The notes: generated by a model from the letters alone, not told the origin. 10,973 nt of DNA from an uncultured Actinomyces sp. (GCA_937926415.1 CALBAF010000019.1:1-10973), one strand, 5' to 3'; positions 1 through 6,544 are shown, numbered from the stretch's first letter. Numbers and translations are program-made.

Positions 1-797
1 TCGACGGCCGCGACGATCTGTCGGGCGCCCGCCAGGCCAGGGGCGGGCATCTCGAGGCTGCCGCCGGCACGAGCCGCCTCAACCGCACTATTCGAGCCGC
101 CCCAGTCGGAAACGACCATGCCGTCGAAACCCCACTCGGTGCGCAGGATGTCGGTCAGCAGGTGCTTGTTCTCGTGGGCGTAGGTTCCGTTGACGAGGTT
201 GTAGGAGCTCATGATCGCCCGCGGCTTGGCGGTCCGGCACACGATCTCGAAGCCCGTCAGGTAGATCTCGCGCATCGTGCGCTCGTCCACGATGGAGTCC
301 GAGGCCATGCGGCGCAGTTCCTGGGAGTTGACGGCGAAGTGCTTGGGGCATGCGGCCGTTCCCGTGGACTGGATTCCTTCGACGAGGCCGGCAGCCATGC
401 GTCCGGCGAGAATCGGGTCCTCGGAGAAGTACTCAAAGTTGCGCCCGCACAGGGGCGAACGCTTGATGTTCAGGCCGGGGCCGAGCAGGACGTCGACGCC
501 AAGGCCGCGCGCCTCAAGGCCCAGCGCCTCTCCCATCTCACGGGCCAGGTCGGGGTTCCAGGTGGCGGCAAGCGCCGACGCCGTCGGGAAGCAGGTCGCC
601 TTCTCGGCTTCGGCGATACCCAGGTGGTCGGCGTCCCCGAGCTGACGGCGCACGCCGTGCGGGCCGTCGCTCATCACGAAGGAGGGAACGTTCGCAGCGG
701 GGATCGCGCGCGAATCCCAGGCGCTGGCTCCCGAGAGAAGCGCCGCCGCTTGCAGGAGGGTGAGATCGCTGGCGTCCGTCAGTACTGCGTGTTCCAC
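1..797 (-). CDS. Glycoside hydrolase family 3 (beta-glucosidase-like), N-terminal 265 residues, cut by the window edge
   Basis: This gene encodes the N-terminal catalytic barrel of a GH3 enzyme, a family that removes glucose or related sugars from the non-reducing end of beta-linked glycosides. Visible signs: a P-x-x-x-M-S-D-G-P-H-G-V-R segment near residue 45; a G-R-N-F-E-Y-F-S-E-D-P block; the substrate-binding K152-H153-F followed by N-S-Q-E; and S-D-W-G-G with the predicted nucleophile Asp231. No stop is met before the left edge. GH3 proteins are usually 700-850 residues, so roughly two thirds is missing. The start is a GTG at 797. The nearest Shine-Dalgarno-like GAAAGG lies about 12 bases upstream, which is rather far. 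No signal peptide is seen, so a cytoplasmic enzyme acting on imported oligosaccharides is likely. It is divergent from the HAD-MFS pair. Substrate cannot be told from this part. Family assignment is firm. Confidence 0.93.
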   Translation of the reverse strand, partial: MEHAVLTDASDLTLLQAAALLSGASAWDSRAIPAANVPSFVMSDGPHGVRRQLGDADHLGIAEAEKATCFPTASALAATWNPDLAREMGEALGLEARGLGVDVLLGPGLNIKRSPLCGRNFEYFSEDPILAGRMAAGLVEGIQSTGTAACPKHFAVNSQELRRMASDSIVDERTMREIYLTGFEIVCRTAKPRAIMSSYNLVNGTYAHENKHLLTDILRTEWGFDGMVVSDWGGSNSAVEAARAGGSLEMPAPGLAGARQIVAAV

Positions 798-867
798 CGT
801 TGTGAACTGCCTTTCGTGCTCCGTCGCGGGTGTCGTCGATGATTCCAGTGTGAACCACCACCACGCG

Positions 868-897
868 ACCTTACCGACCGCGCGCATGATTTGTCGT
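868..897 (-). promoter_or_regulatory. Possible promoter of the GH3 gene
   Basis: On the minus strand, ACGACA (positions 897-892) matches four of six -35 bases. It is followed after 18 bases by TAAGGT (873-868), which fits the loose actinobacterial TAnnnT -10 pattern. Transcription would begin near 861, leaving a leader of about 64 bases before the GTG at 797. The match is weak and rests on position and spacing only. Confidence 0.3.
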
Positions 898-942
898 TTG
901 CGGGACGTGTTCTGCACGAGAGGGGGTGTTTTCGCACTGGGA

Positions 943-948
943 TAGAAT
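943..948 (+). promoter_or_regulatory. -10 box of a probable leaderless promoter for the HAD-MFS operon
   Basis: TAGAAT (5 of 6 to TATAAT, fits TAnnnT) ends exactly six bases before the ATG at 955. Transcription starting seven bases after the -10 would begin at the A of the start codon. No Shine-Dalgarno sequence precedes the ATG. No good -35 is seen around 919-925. This spacing is the known signature of leaderless mRNAs, which are common in Actinobacteria; the assignment here is inferred. Confidence 0.5.
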
Positions 949-954
949 AGTTCC

Positions 955-1854
955 ATGACTGACACCGAGGTCCCCCCGCGCAGCGAGAACGCGGCCGCAT
1001 ATCCCCACGCCGTCTTCGTCGACATCGACGGGACGCTGTGCGATTCGCGCCAGCGGATCCCGGATTCAGCGTTCGAGGCCCTGGCACAGGTGCGCGAGCG
1101 CGGACACCGCCTCTTTGCGTGCACGGGCCGCTCCGCTCCCGAGGTCTACCCGCGTTTTTGGGAGGTCGGCTTCGAGGGGCTTGTCGGCGGTGCAGGCGGA
1201 TACGCCAGCGTCGGTGACCTGGTGCTCCTCGATGAGCGCATGCCCCGCGAGCACGTCGAGGTCTTGACCACCCTGTGGGAGGACCTCGACGCCTTCTACA
1301 TCTGGCAGGGGCCCGACCAGATGGGGCCCTCCGAGGGATACCTCGACTTCTTCGTTCCCCGCGCAGGTCAGCATCCCGAGGACTGGATCGAGTACGCCCA
1401 GTCGATCACTCCCTTCATCGTGGACATCGACGGCGGAGCCTTTACGAAAGTGACGGCCTACGTGCCCCCGGAAAAGGCATCCATGGAGCGCGTGACGCGG
1501 GCTCTACCACCGGGCTACAGGGCGATCATCGGATCGGTGGGAGCCGCGGGATATGTTCCCTTCGAGGTGGTGCCTGAGCATCTGTCGAAAGCAGTCGGCA
1601 TCCGTGCGATCTGCGAGCACGTGGGCATTGCGCTCTCTCACACCGTCGCGCTTGGCGACTCCAGCAACGACATCGAGGCCGTGGATGCGGCAGCGGTCGG
1701 CATTAGCATCGGAGGCGACTGCGCGGCCCTCGTCGAGGTCGCGGACATCATCGCCCCCGCCGTATCCGAAGACGGCCTGGCATGGGCTCTGCGCGCCGCC
1801 GGCCTGACAGCAGACGAGCGATTTAGGGGCCGAGGCCTCGGCGATGCACGGTGA
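955..1854 (+). CDS. HAD-superfamily hydrolase, Cof / IIB type (sugar-phosphate-type phosphatase)
   Basis: A 299-residue cytoplasmic phosphatase with all four HAD motifs. Motif I is D23-I-D25-G-T, with Asp23 the predicted nucleophile and Asp25 the acid/base. Motif II is T57-G-R-S, motif III Lys212, and motif IV G-D235-S-S-N-D239, the Mg2+-binding site. Motif IV continues into A-V-G-I-S-I-G-G-D, matching the Cof family ending. About 150 residues between motifs II and III form the C2-type cap expected for class IIB. The family usually acts on sugar phosphates, flavin or pyridoxal phosphates; the substrate here is unknown. Length fits the family. The ATG at 955 is chosen because it follows a -10 box by six bases. 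The stop overlaps the start of the MFS gene by four bases (GTGA), so the two are probably translationally coupled. Confidence 0.93.
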   Translation: MTDTEVPPRSENAAAYPHAVFVDIDGTLCDSRQRIPDSAFEALAQVRERGHRLFACTGRSAPEVYPRFWEVGFEGLVGGAGGYASVGDLVLLDERMPREHVEVLTTLWEDLDAFYIWQGPDQMGPSEGYLDFFVPRAGQHPEDWIEYAQSITPFIVDIDGGAFTKVTAYVPPEKASMERVTRALPPGYRAIIGSVGAAGYVPFEVVPEHLSKAVGIRAICEHVGIALSHTVALGDSSNDIEAVDAAAVGISIGGDCAALVEVADIIAPAVSEDGLAWALRAAGLTADERFRGRGLGDAR

Positions 1855-3116
1855 GCGGGTCACTGCAGCGCTGGCTGCACCATCCCCTCACCCGTAACTC
1901 CGCCTTCATGCACCTGTGGGCGGGCCAAACCGCCGCAGAGATCGGCTTCCAGGTGGGAGCCCTGGCGACCTCGGCGATCGCGATCAGCCTCCTGCACGCC
2001 AGCGAAACCCAGATCGGACTGCTTTCCGCCCTGCAGACCCTCGCATTTTTGCTCGTCGGCTTGCCCGCCGGCGCCTGGGTGGACCGGTGGCGCAAGCGCC
2101 GCGTCATGATCGCCGCGAACCTCACGCGCATCACGGCCCTGACGTCTATCCCCCTGGCCTACATCCTCTCGTCACTGACCCTCGTACACCTCATGGTCGT
2201 CGCCACCATCCTCGGCCTATCCACCGTCTTCTTCGACGTCGCCTACCAGTCCTACGTCCCGCTGATCGCCTCCAAGCGGTACATCGGCGCGGCCAACGGG
2301 CGCCTCGAGGCCTCGTACCAGGTCGGCCTTGCCGGGGGTCCGGGGCTGGGCGGCTGGCTCCTCGGCATCGTGGCGCCTCCCTTGGTCTACCTGCTGACCG
2401 CCGCCACCTACGTTGCGTCCACGTGGGCGATCTGGCGCATTCGCACGCCCGAGCCCACTCCTGTGCGCAGCGATGCCACGCTCGGCGCCCAGATACGCGA
2501 GGGCCTCGCCTTCGTGCGCGGCCAACGCATTCTCTACCCGCTCTTTTCCTGCATTGCCGCCGCGGCCTTTGCAAGCGCGGGCATCCGGGTGCTGCTGCCC
2601 CTCCTCGTGCTGCGCACCCTGAGCATGAGCGCCACGCAGCTCGGCTTGTTGCTCAGCGCCGGGGCGATCGGCGGATTCCTCGGGGCGCTCACCCGGCCAG
2701 TGTGGATCGCCCACCTGGGAATCGGGCACACCCTCGTCATCACCAATATCATCGGCGTTCTCGTGATTGTCGCCCAGCCGGCCTCCGTGCATGCTCCCGC
2801 TGCAGCCGCATGGATCATCGCCACCGCCGGTGTTATCTCCTCCTACTTTCTGACGATCTACAACGTCACCCAGATGAGCCTGCGCCAAGAGATCTGCCCG
2901 CCCGACATGCTCGGACGCATGAACGCGATCTTCCGCTTCGCTGTGTGGGGCGTCATGCCACTCGGGTCCCTCGCTTCAGGTGCGGTGGCCTCGCGCGTCG
3001 GCGTCGAATCCGCCATGTACATTTTCATCGCCGGAGCCGTCGCCGCTGGCATCGCCATGGCCTTCACCCCAGCCGCCCGAATCCGTGGCTCCAGCGCTTC
3101 TGCGACGATCTCATAA
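1851..3116 (+). CDS. Major facilitator superfamily transporter (DHA3 / MFS_3-like permease)
   Basis: A 421-residue integral membrane protein with about twelve hydrophobic stretches across the whole length. The hallmark MFS motif A is present in the loop between segments 2 and 3: G74-A-W-V-D78-R-W-R-K-R-R. The N-terminal segment (F-M-H-L-W-A-G-Q) and the overall pattern resemble proton-driven drug/solute exporters of the DHA3 or 'MFS_3' group rather than sugar importers. That is a family-level impression and the substrate is unknown. The start is a GTG at 1851 whose last two bases lie in the TGA of the HAD gene, with no Shine-Dalgarno of its own, so translation probably depends on re-initiation. 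The short basic tail follows the last membrane segment. A HAD phosphatase coupled to an exporter could fit removal of dephosphorylated sugars or metabolites, but this is speculative. No clear terminator follows. Confidence 0.9.
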   Translation: MSGSLQRWLHHPLTRNSAFMHLWAGQTAAEIGFQVGALATSAIAISLLHASETQIGLLSALQTLAFLLVGLPAGAWVDRWRKRRVMIAANLTRITALTSIPLAYILSSLTLVHLMVVATILGLSTVFFDVAYQSYVPLIASKRYIGAANGRLEASYQVGLAGGPGLGGWLLGIVAPPLVYLLTAATYVASTWAIWRIRTPEPTPVRSDATLGAQIREGLAFVRGQRILYPLFSCIAAAAFASAGIRVLLPLLVLRTLSMSATQLGLLLSAGAIGGFLGALTRPVWIAHLGIGHTLVITNIIGVLVIVAQPASVHAPAAAAWIIATAGVISSYFLTIYNVTQMSLRQEICPPDMLGRMNAIFRFAVWGVMPLGSLASGAVASRVGVESAMYIFIAGAVAAGIAMAFTPAARIRGSSASATIS

Positions 3117-3182
3117 TGTGACGCGCTCGGTCGCTGCAATTGTGCCCATTCGTGCACGGTCGCGATACCATAAGTGTGAGGC

Positions 3183-3197
3183 AAACCGCAACGGTTT
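3183..3197. promoter_or_regulatory. 15-bp palindrome, candidate repressor operator before the PTS EIIB-EIIA genes
   Basis: AAACCG-CAA-CGGTTT is a perfect 6-bp inverted repeat with a 3-base centre. It lies between a weak TACCAT -10-like box (3166-3171) and the AAGGAGG ribosome site (3211-3217). Location just after the expected transcription start, and an AAxCG...CGxTT layout, are typical of LacI- or GntR-type repressor sites. No regulator gene is in the window, so the binding protein is unknown. Confidence 0.4.
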
Positions 3198-3222
3198 CGG
3201 TGACTGAGCCAAGGAGGACACC

Positions 3223-3453
3223 ATGGACACCGCAACGACCCTCGTCGAAGCCCTGGGCGGCTGGGACAACATCTCCAATCTCGAGGCCTGCATCACGCGC
3301 ATCCGCCTGGACGCAGCCAACACCGACCTCATCGACGAGGCCAAGCTGCGCGAAGCCGGAGCCTTCGACGTCGTCATTGTCGGCGACGCCGTACAGGTCG
3401 TCATGGGCCCCGACTCCGAGGACCTTGTCGAGCAGATGAACGCGAGCCGTTGA
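3223..3453 (+). CDS. Stand-alone PTS EIIB protein, glucose/glucosamine family
   Basis: A 76-residue soluble phosphocarrier that would take phosphate from EIIA onto a cysteine and pass it to sugar held in an EIIC transporter. Visible motifs: L-G-G-W-D-N-I near residue 11, then E-A-C23-I-T-R-I-R containing the phosphorylated Cys23, and V-Q-V-V-M-G-P near the end. The cysteine block closely matches the C-I-T-R-L-R block of E. coli PtsG as I recall it. The length is a whole IIB domain with no IIC attached, as known for split actinobacterial PTS proteins such as Streptomyces NagF. A strong AAGGAGG five bases before the ATG fixes the start. Its TGA overlaps the EIIA start by four bases. It is a paralogue of the EIIB at 6188-6472: 29 of 68 aligned residues are identical by hand count, without gaps. 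Confidence 0.92.
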   Translation: MDTATTLVEALGGWDNISNLEACITRIRLDAANTDLIDEAKLREAGAFDVVIVGDAVQVVMGPDSEDLVEQMNASR

Positions 3454-3923
3454 GCTTTCTCGTCCGCGCGCCTTTCGCCGCGCACGTCCTGCCACTGGCC
3501 GAGGTACCGGATCCCGTTTTCGCCAGCGGCGTCGTCGGGGATGGTCGCGCGCTCCTGCCGGACGACGATGTCACGTGCGTGACCGTTCACTCCCCCATCA
3601 ACGGAGTGGTCACCAAGCTCAAATCGCACGCGGCAATTATCACCTCGACGCGCGGGCGCTCGATCCTCATTCATCTGGGCATCGACACCGTCGGCCTACG
3701 CGGCCGAGGCTTTGCTCTCCTCGTCGAGGAGGGCGACATCGTCGACGAGGGCACTCCCCTCATCCACTGGGATCTCGGCCCCGTCCGCGGGGCGGGACTA
3801 TCCCCCTGCGTGCCGGTCATCGTCGTGAACCCTCCCGGCGAGCCTGTCTCTCCCGAGTTCGATGAAGCACTGCCCACAGTGGGGATTCTCGATCCGCTGT
3901 TTTCCCTCCCCGATGGCGACTGA
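3450..3923 (+). CDS. PTS EIIA protein, glucose (Crr) family
   Basis: A 157-residue soluble EIIA that receives phosphate from HPr and gives it to EIIB; in several bacteria this family also controls permeases and signalling. Seen in order: E-V-P-D-P-V-F-A-S-G (residues 18-27), H-S-P-I-N-G near 47-52, S-H60-A, and I-L-I-H75-L-G-I-D-T-V. His75 is the predicted phosphorylated residue and His60 its partner. The 15-residue separation equals that of His75 and His90 in E. coli Crr. The start is a rare TTG at 3450 whose TG belongs to the TGA of EIIB. No ATG or GTG is available before the conserved V-P-D-P-V-F block, and no Shine-Dalgarno is visible. Coupled translation with EIIB, and hence equal amounts of both proteins, is therefore likely. 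A hairpin follows at 3935-3978. No EIIC lies nearby. Confidence 0.93.
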   Translation: MSFLVRAPFAAHVLPLAEVPDPVFASGVVGDGRALLPDDDVTCVTVHSPINGVVTKLKSHAAIITSTRGRSILIHLGIDTVGLRGRGFALLVEEGDIVDEGTPLIHWDLGPVRGAGLSPCVPVIVVNPPGEPVSPEFDEALPTVGILDPLFSLPDGD

Positions 3924-3934
3924 TCCCCGATCAA

Positions 3935-3978
3935 ACGAATGAACCCCGCGACCCTTTCGGATCGCGGGGTTCACTCGT
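3935..3978. terminator. Large bidirectional hairpin between converging EIIA and malQ
   Basis: Positions 3935-3951 pair with 3962-3978 in 16 of 17 places; the core TGAACCCCGCGA / TCGCGGGGTTCA is 12 bp without mismatch, with a 10-base loop. It sits 11 bases after the EIIA stop and 17 bases after the malQ stop, so it can serve both converging units. Neither side has a strong T-run, as is common for actinobacterial terminators. Confidence 0.85.
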
Positions 3979-3995
3979 GTCAGTATCGCAGCCTG

Positions 3996-6146
3996 TCAGC
4001 GGACGGTTCCGCGCAGCAGCGCGAACAGAGAAGTCAGGCGCTCGTTAGTGGGCAGGTCGTCGATCGCGACTTCTTCACCGTCGGAGTCACACAGCGGCAC
4101 GCACCAGTTCGGGTACTGGTCAGCGCCCGTGCCCGGCATGTTCTGCGGGCGCACGTCCCCGACCGCGTCCACGAGGGAAGCGACGACCAGCTTCGACGGG
4201 GTCTTCGCGACGTAGCGGTACAGACCCTCGACGGTCTCACGTTCGCTGGGCTCCGCGCCGTCAATGCAGCCGTACTCGTGCAGTCGCGCGCCCACTTGTT
4301 CGAGTTCAAGGCGATCGCCCGCGCGCACCGTCTCGATGTCGTCCGTCAGCAGGCCAAGCTCGGAACGCAGCGTCGTCTGAATGCCACGGATGTAGCCGAG
4401 CGTCGGCGGCAAGTCATGAATGTTGACTGCTGCCAGAGCACGATCACGGTAGTGCTCGGGACGCAGCGGCCAGCCGCCGCCCTCCTTCTCGAACCACACG
4501 ACGGACGTGCCGAGGACGCCACGCTCGCGCAGGTAGTCGCGCACCCACGGCTCCACAACGCCAAGATCCTCGCCGATGACGACGGCACCCGCACGCTGGG
4601 CTTCCAGCAGGATGACACCCATCATGGCCTCGTGATCGTAGTACACGTAGGTGCCTTCAGTGGCGGCGCGCCCATCCGGAATCCACCAGAGGCGGAACAT
4701 ACCCAGGATGTGGTCGATGCGCACCGCGCCGGCGTTGGCCAGCGCAGCGCGGACCATGTCACGCAGCGGCAGGTAGCCCGACTCCGCGAGGCTGCGCGGC
4801 GACCACGGCGGCTGCGACCAGTTCTGCCCCTGCTGGGAGTAGACGTCCGGCGGAGCACCCACGCTCATGCCGCTGGCAAAGAGCTCGGGACGGCTCCACT
4901 TTTCGGAACCGTAGCCGTGCACACCGACTGCCAAGTCGGCCATGATGCCAATCTCCATGCCGACCTCACGCGCCACATGCTGGGCATGCTCAAGCTGTTC
5001 GGCAGCGACCCACTGGCACCACTGGTAGAAGTCGACGCGCTCGGCCAGCTCGAGGCGCTCAAGCTCGACGCGAGGCGCAGACGAACGAGACAGATCCTCA
5101 GGCAGTTCGATCGTGCCCTCGCGCTCGACGAGCGCGCACCACAGCGCATAGTTGGACAGCTCAGAACCGCCGCGCTCGATGAAGCGATCCAACTGGCTCT
5201 GACGGTGGTAGGAACGCGGAGCGGCGAAGATAACCTCGAGGGCCTTGCGCTTGGCCTCCCACGAGCGATCACGGTCGATCAGGTCCTCGCGGATGGCGAA
5301 CTGGCGGGTCTCGTCGCGCAGCTGCTCAATAGCCACACGCGAAGCCTCGGGCAGGAAGGCGTACTCCTCGATGCTCTCGGGACGGATGTAGATCGGGTTG
5401 AGCCAACGGCGCGACACCGGCAGGTAGGGAGAGTTCTCCAGCGGGGACACCGGTTGCGATGCGTGGACGGGGTTAATGAGCAGGAAATCGGCACCCTTGT
5501 CCGCGCACACGGCAGCCAGGTCAGCCAGATCGGCGGCATCGCCAATGCCCCACGAGGAGGCCGAGCGCGTCGAGTACAGCTGAGCGTTCACACCCCAGAC
5601 ACGGCGCGAGGACTCCAGGAGCGGAAGGGACAGAGTGTTCGGCACGATGATGAGGGTCGCGGACTCCACGTGTCCGCCCTCGACAGTCGCCACGAGGCGG
5701 TGCCAGCCAAGCGGCAGCCAGTGCGGAACATCGAAGGTCGCGCGTCCGACGAGCTCACCGTCGATCATGCGCGGCGCAACGTAGCGGTCCACCTGATCGC
5801 ACGCGCCCTTGCGGCCATCCTCCAGCACCCACTGGACGTTCACCCACGAGCCGTCCGGCACGTGCACCGGGAACATGTAGCCGCCACCCTGGCGGGCGAC
5901 GATCGTCGGAGGAAGGGTACGGCGCCATTCGCGCTCGTCGGTCAGGCGCAGAGCCTCGTGCACATCCCCCACGGTGGAAGATTCATCGAGGGGCAGTCCG
6001 AGAGCACCAAGTACCTTCAGAAGAGTAGACGCGCTCACGCCCACCCAATTCCCGTACCAATCCCAGAATCCGGTGGCTACGCCATTAGCATCGGCGACAC
6101 GGCGCAGCTCATCGATGTTGTCAGATGCGGGTGCGTGAATATCCAC
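3996..6146 (-). CDS. malQ: 4-alpha-glucanotransferase (amylomaltase, GH77)
   Basis: MalQ moves maltosyl and longer alpha-1,4-glucan units between maltodextrins and releases glucose in cytoplasmic maltose/glycogen use. The 716-residue protein shows the GH77 active-site blocks. V-R-I-D478-H holds the predicted nucleophile, G-E526-D-L-G the acid/base, and H-D578-L-P-P the third carboxylate. N-S-P-Y near the barrel start and the W-G-V-N / W-G-I-G-D blocks also fit. A roughly 170-residue region precedes the barrel, as in the long actinobacterial and E. coli form. I place the start at GTG 6146 because AGAAGG lies seven bases upstream. An in-frame GTG at 6179 (727 residues) has no ribosome site and lies only eight bases after the EIIB stop. 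It is co-directional with EIIB and probably in the same operon. The released glucose could link it to the PTS genes. Confidence 0.95.
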   Translation of the reverse strand: MDIHAPASDNIDELRRVADANGVATGFWDWYGNWVGVSASTLLKVLGALGLPLDESSTVGDVHEALRLTDEREWRRTLPPTIVARQGGGYMFPVHVPDGSWVNVQWVLEDGRKGACDQVDRYVAPRMIDGELVGRATFDVPHWLPLGWHRLVATVEGGHVESATLIIVPNTLSLPLLESSRRVWGVNAQLYSTRSASSWGIGDAADLADLAAVCADKGADFLLINPVHASQPVSPLENSPYLPVSRRWLNPIYIRPESIEEYAFLPEASRVAIEQLRDETRQFAIREDLIDRDRSWEAKRKALEVIFAAPRSYHRQSQLDRFIERGGSELSNYALWCALVEREGTIELPEDLSRSSAPRVELERLELAERVDFYQWCQWVAAEQLEHAQHVAREVGMEIGIMADLAVGVHGYGSEKWSRPELFASGMSVGAPPDVYSQQGQNWSQPPWSPRSLAESGYLPLRDMVRAALANAGAVRIDHILGMFRLWWIPDGRAATEGTYVYYDHEAMMGVILLEAQRAGAVVIGEDLGVVEPWVRDYLRERGVLGTSVVWFEKEGGGWPLRPEHYRDRALAAVNIHDLPPTLGYIRGIQTTLRSELGLLTDDIETVRAGDRLELEQVGARLHEYGCIDGAEPSERETVEGLYRYVAKTPSKLVVASLVDAVGDVRPQNMPGTGADQYPNWCVPLCDSDGEEVAIDDLPTNERLTSLFALLRGTVR

Positions 6147-6153
6147 AAAAAAG

Positions 6154-6159
6154 CCTTCT
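6154..6159 (-). promoter_or_regulatory. Ribosome binding site that decides the malQ start
   Basis: On the minus strand AGAAGG lies seven bases before the GTG at 6146, within the 41-base gap between the EIIB stop and malQ. The upstream alternative GTG at 6179 has only AT-rich sequence before it, so this site favours the shorter 716-residue protein. Confidence 0.6.
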
Positions 6160-6187
6160 ACGTTGCGAGCTGATGACACTCTAAATT

Positions 6188-6472
6188 TTAAGCGTGGACG
6201 GGCTTCGACAAAGACTCCGAGAGCGTGTCATGGGCCACGCTACGCAGCTTTGCGATCATCGCCGCAGCCACATCGTCGGACTGAGCACCGCACACAATCT
6301 GAACAACGTCGCCGGAGCGCACGACGGCCAGTACGCCGTCCACGCGCAGCGCCGCCTCATCGACGTCCCGCTGAGATTTCACCTGAATTCGGATACGCAT
6401 CGTGCAGGGTTCGACCTCGACAATGTTGAGATGTCCACCCAGCGCGTCGATGAGCGCTTGTTCAATCGCCAT
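6188..6472 (-). CDS. Second stand-alone PTS EIIB protein, upstream of malQ
   Basis: A 94-residue EIIB-family phosphocarrier. L-G-G-H-L-N-I is followed by E-P-C23-T-M-R-I-R, with Cys23 the predicted phosphorylation site, then D-V-V-Q-I-V-C-G. The residue pattern before the cysteine (V-E-P-C) resembles the free-standing NagF-type IIB of Streptomyces as I recall it. The T-R-[IL]-R usual after the cysteine is M-R-I-R here, an uncommon change at a conserved place. There is a tail of about 20 residues after the domain. GAAAGGGG five bases before the ATG supports the start. A well-formed promoter with an embedded palindrome lies upstream. It is co-transcribed with malQ, most likely, which hints at a glucose or maltodextrin link. 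No EIIC is in the window, so its partner is unknown. Confidence 0.9.
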   Translation of the reverse strand: MAIEQALIDALGGHLNIVEVEPCTMRIRIQVKSQRDVDEAALRVDGVLAVVRSGDVVQIVCGAQSDDVAAAMIAKLRSVAHDTLSESLSKPVHA

Positions 6473-6511
6473 CGGAGCCCCTTTCGCGCCGTCGGAAGTT
6501 TGCGATTCCCA

Positions 6512-6528
6512 TCACATAATAGATGTGA
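6512..6528. promoter_or_regulatory. Palindromic operator candidate over the EIIB-malQ -10 box
   Basis: TCACAT-AATAG-ATGTGA is a perfect 6-bp inverted repeat with a 5-base centre. The minus-strand -10 box (TATTAT, 6521-6516) lies within it, so a bound protein would block RNA polymerase. The half-site order (TCACA...TGTGA) is the reverse of a CRP site, so CRP is not implied. The regulator is unknown. Confidence 0.5.
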
Positions 6529-6544
6529 CCTGCGCAAAAGGCAA
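6516..6544 (-). promoter_or_regulatory. Promoter of the EIIB-malQ operon
   Basis: On the minus strand TTGCCT (6544-6539, four of six to TTGACA) is followed after exactly 17 bases by TATTAT (6521-6516, five of six to TATAAT). Transcription would begin near 6509, giving a leader of about 37 bases that contains the GAAAGGGG ribosome site. It is the best-formed sigma-70-type promoter in the window. Confidence 0.65.

Noticed and set aside
162..842. A 226-codon plus-strand frame opposite the GH3 gene
   Set aside because: Opposes a gene with clear GH3 catalytic motifs; no recognisable domain.
906..918. CGTG-N5-CACG inverted repeat between the GH3 and HAD genes
   Set aside because: Only 4-bp arms, not placed clearly relative to either promoter; expected by chance in GC-rich DNA.
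1916..3121. A 401-codon plus-strand frame overlapping the MFS gene
   Set aside because: Arg/Pro/His-rich translation in a shifted frame, typical of an out-of-frame reading of a GC-rich membrane protein gene.
3117..3182. A terminator for the HAD-MFS operon
   Set aside because: No convincing stem-loop found after the MFS stop; read-through into EIIB-EIIA cannot be excluded.
3939..6173. A 744-codon open frame on the plus strand opposite malQ
   Set aside because: It mirrors malQ almost exactly, begins inside the terminator hairpin and shows no domain. Long antisense frames are expected in GC-rich genes because stop codons are rare in that phase; malQ has clear catalytic motifs.
6512..6528. CRP/cAMP binding site
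   Set aside because: The half-sites are in the reverse order (TCACAT...ATGTGA) with a 5-base centre, not TGTGA-N6-TCACA.
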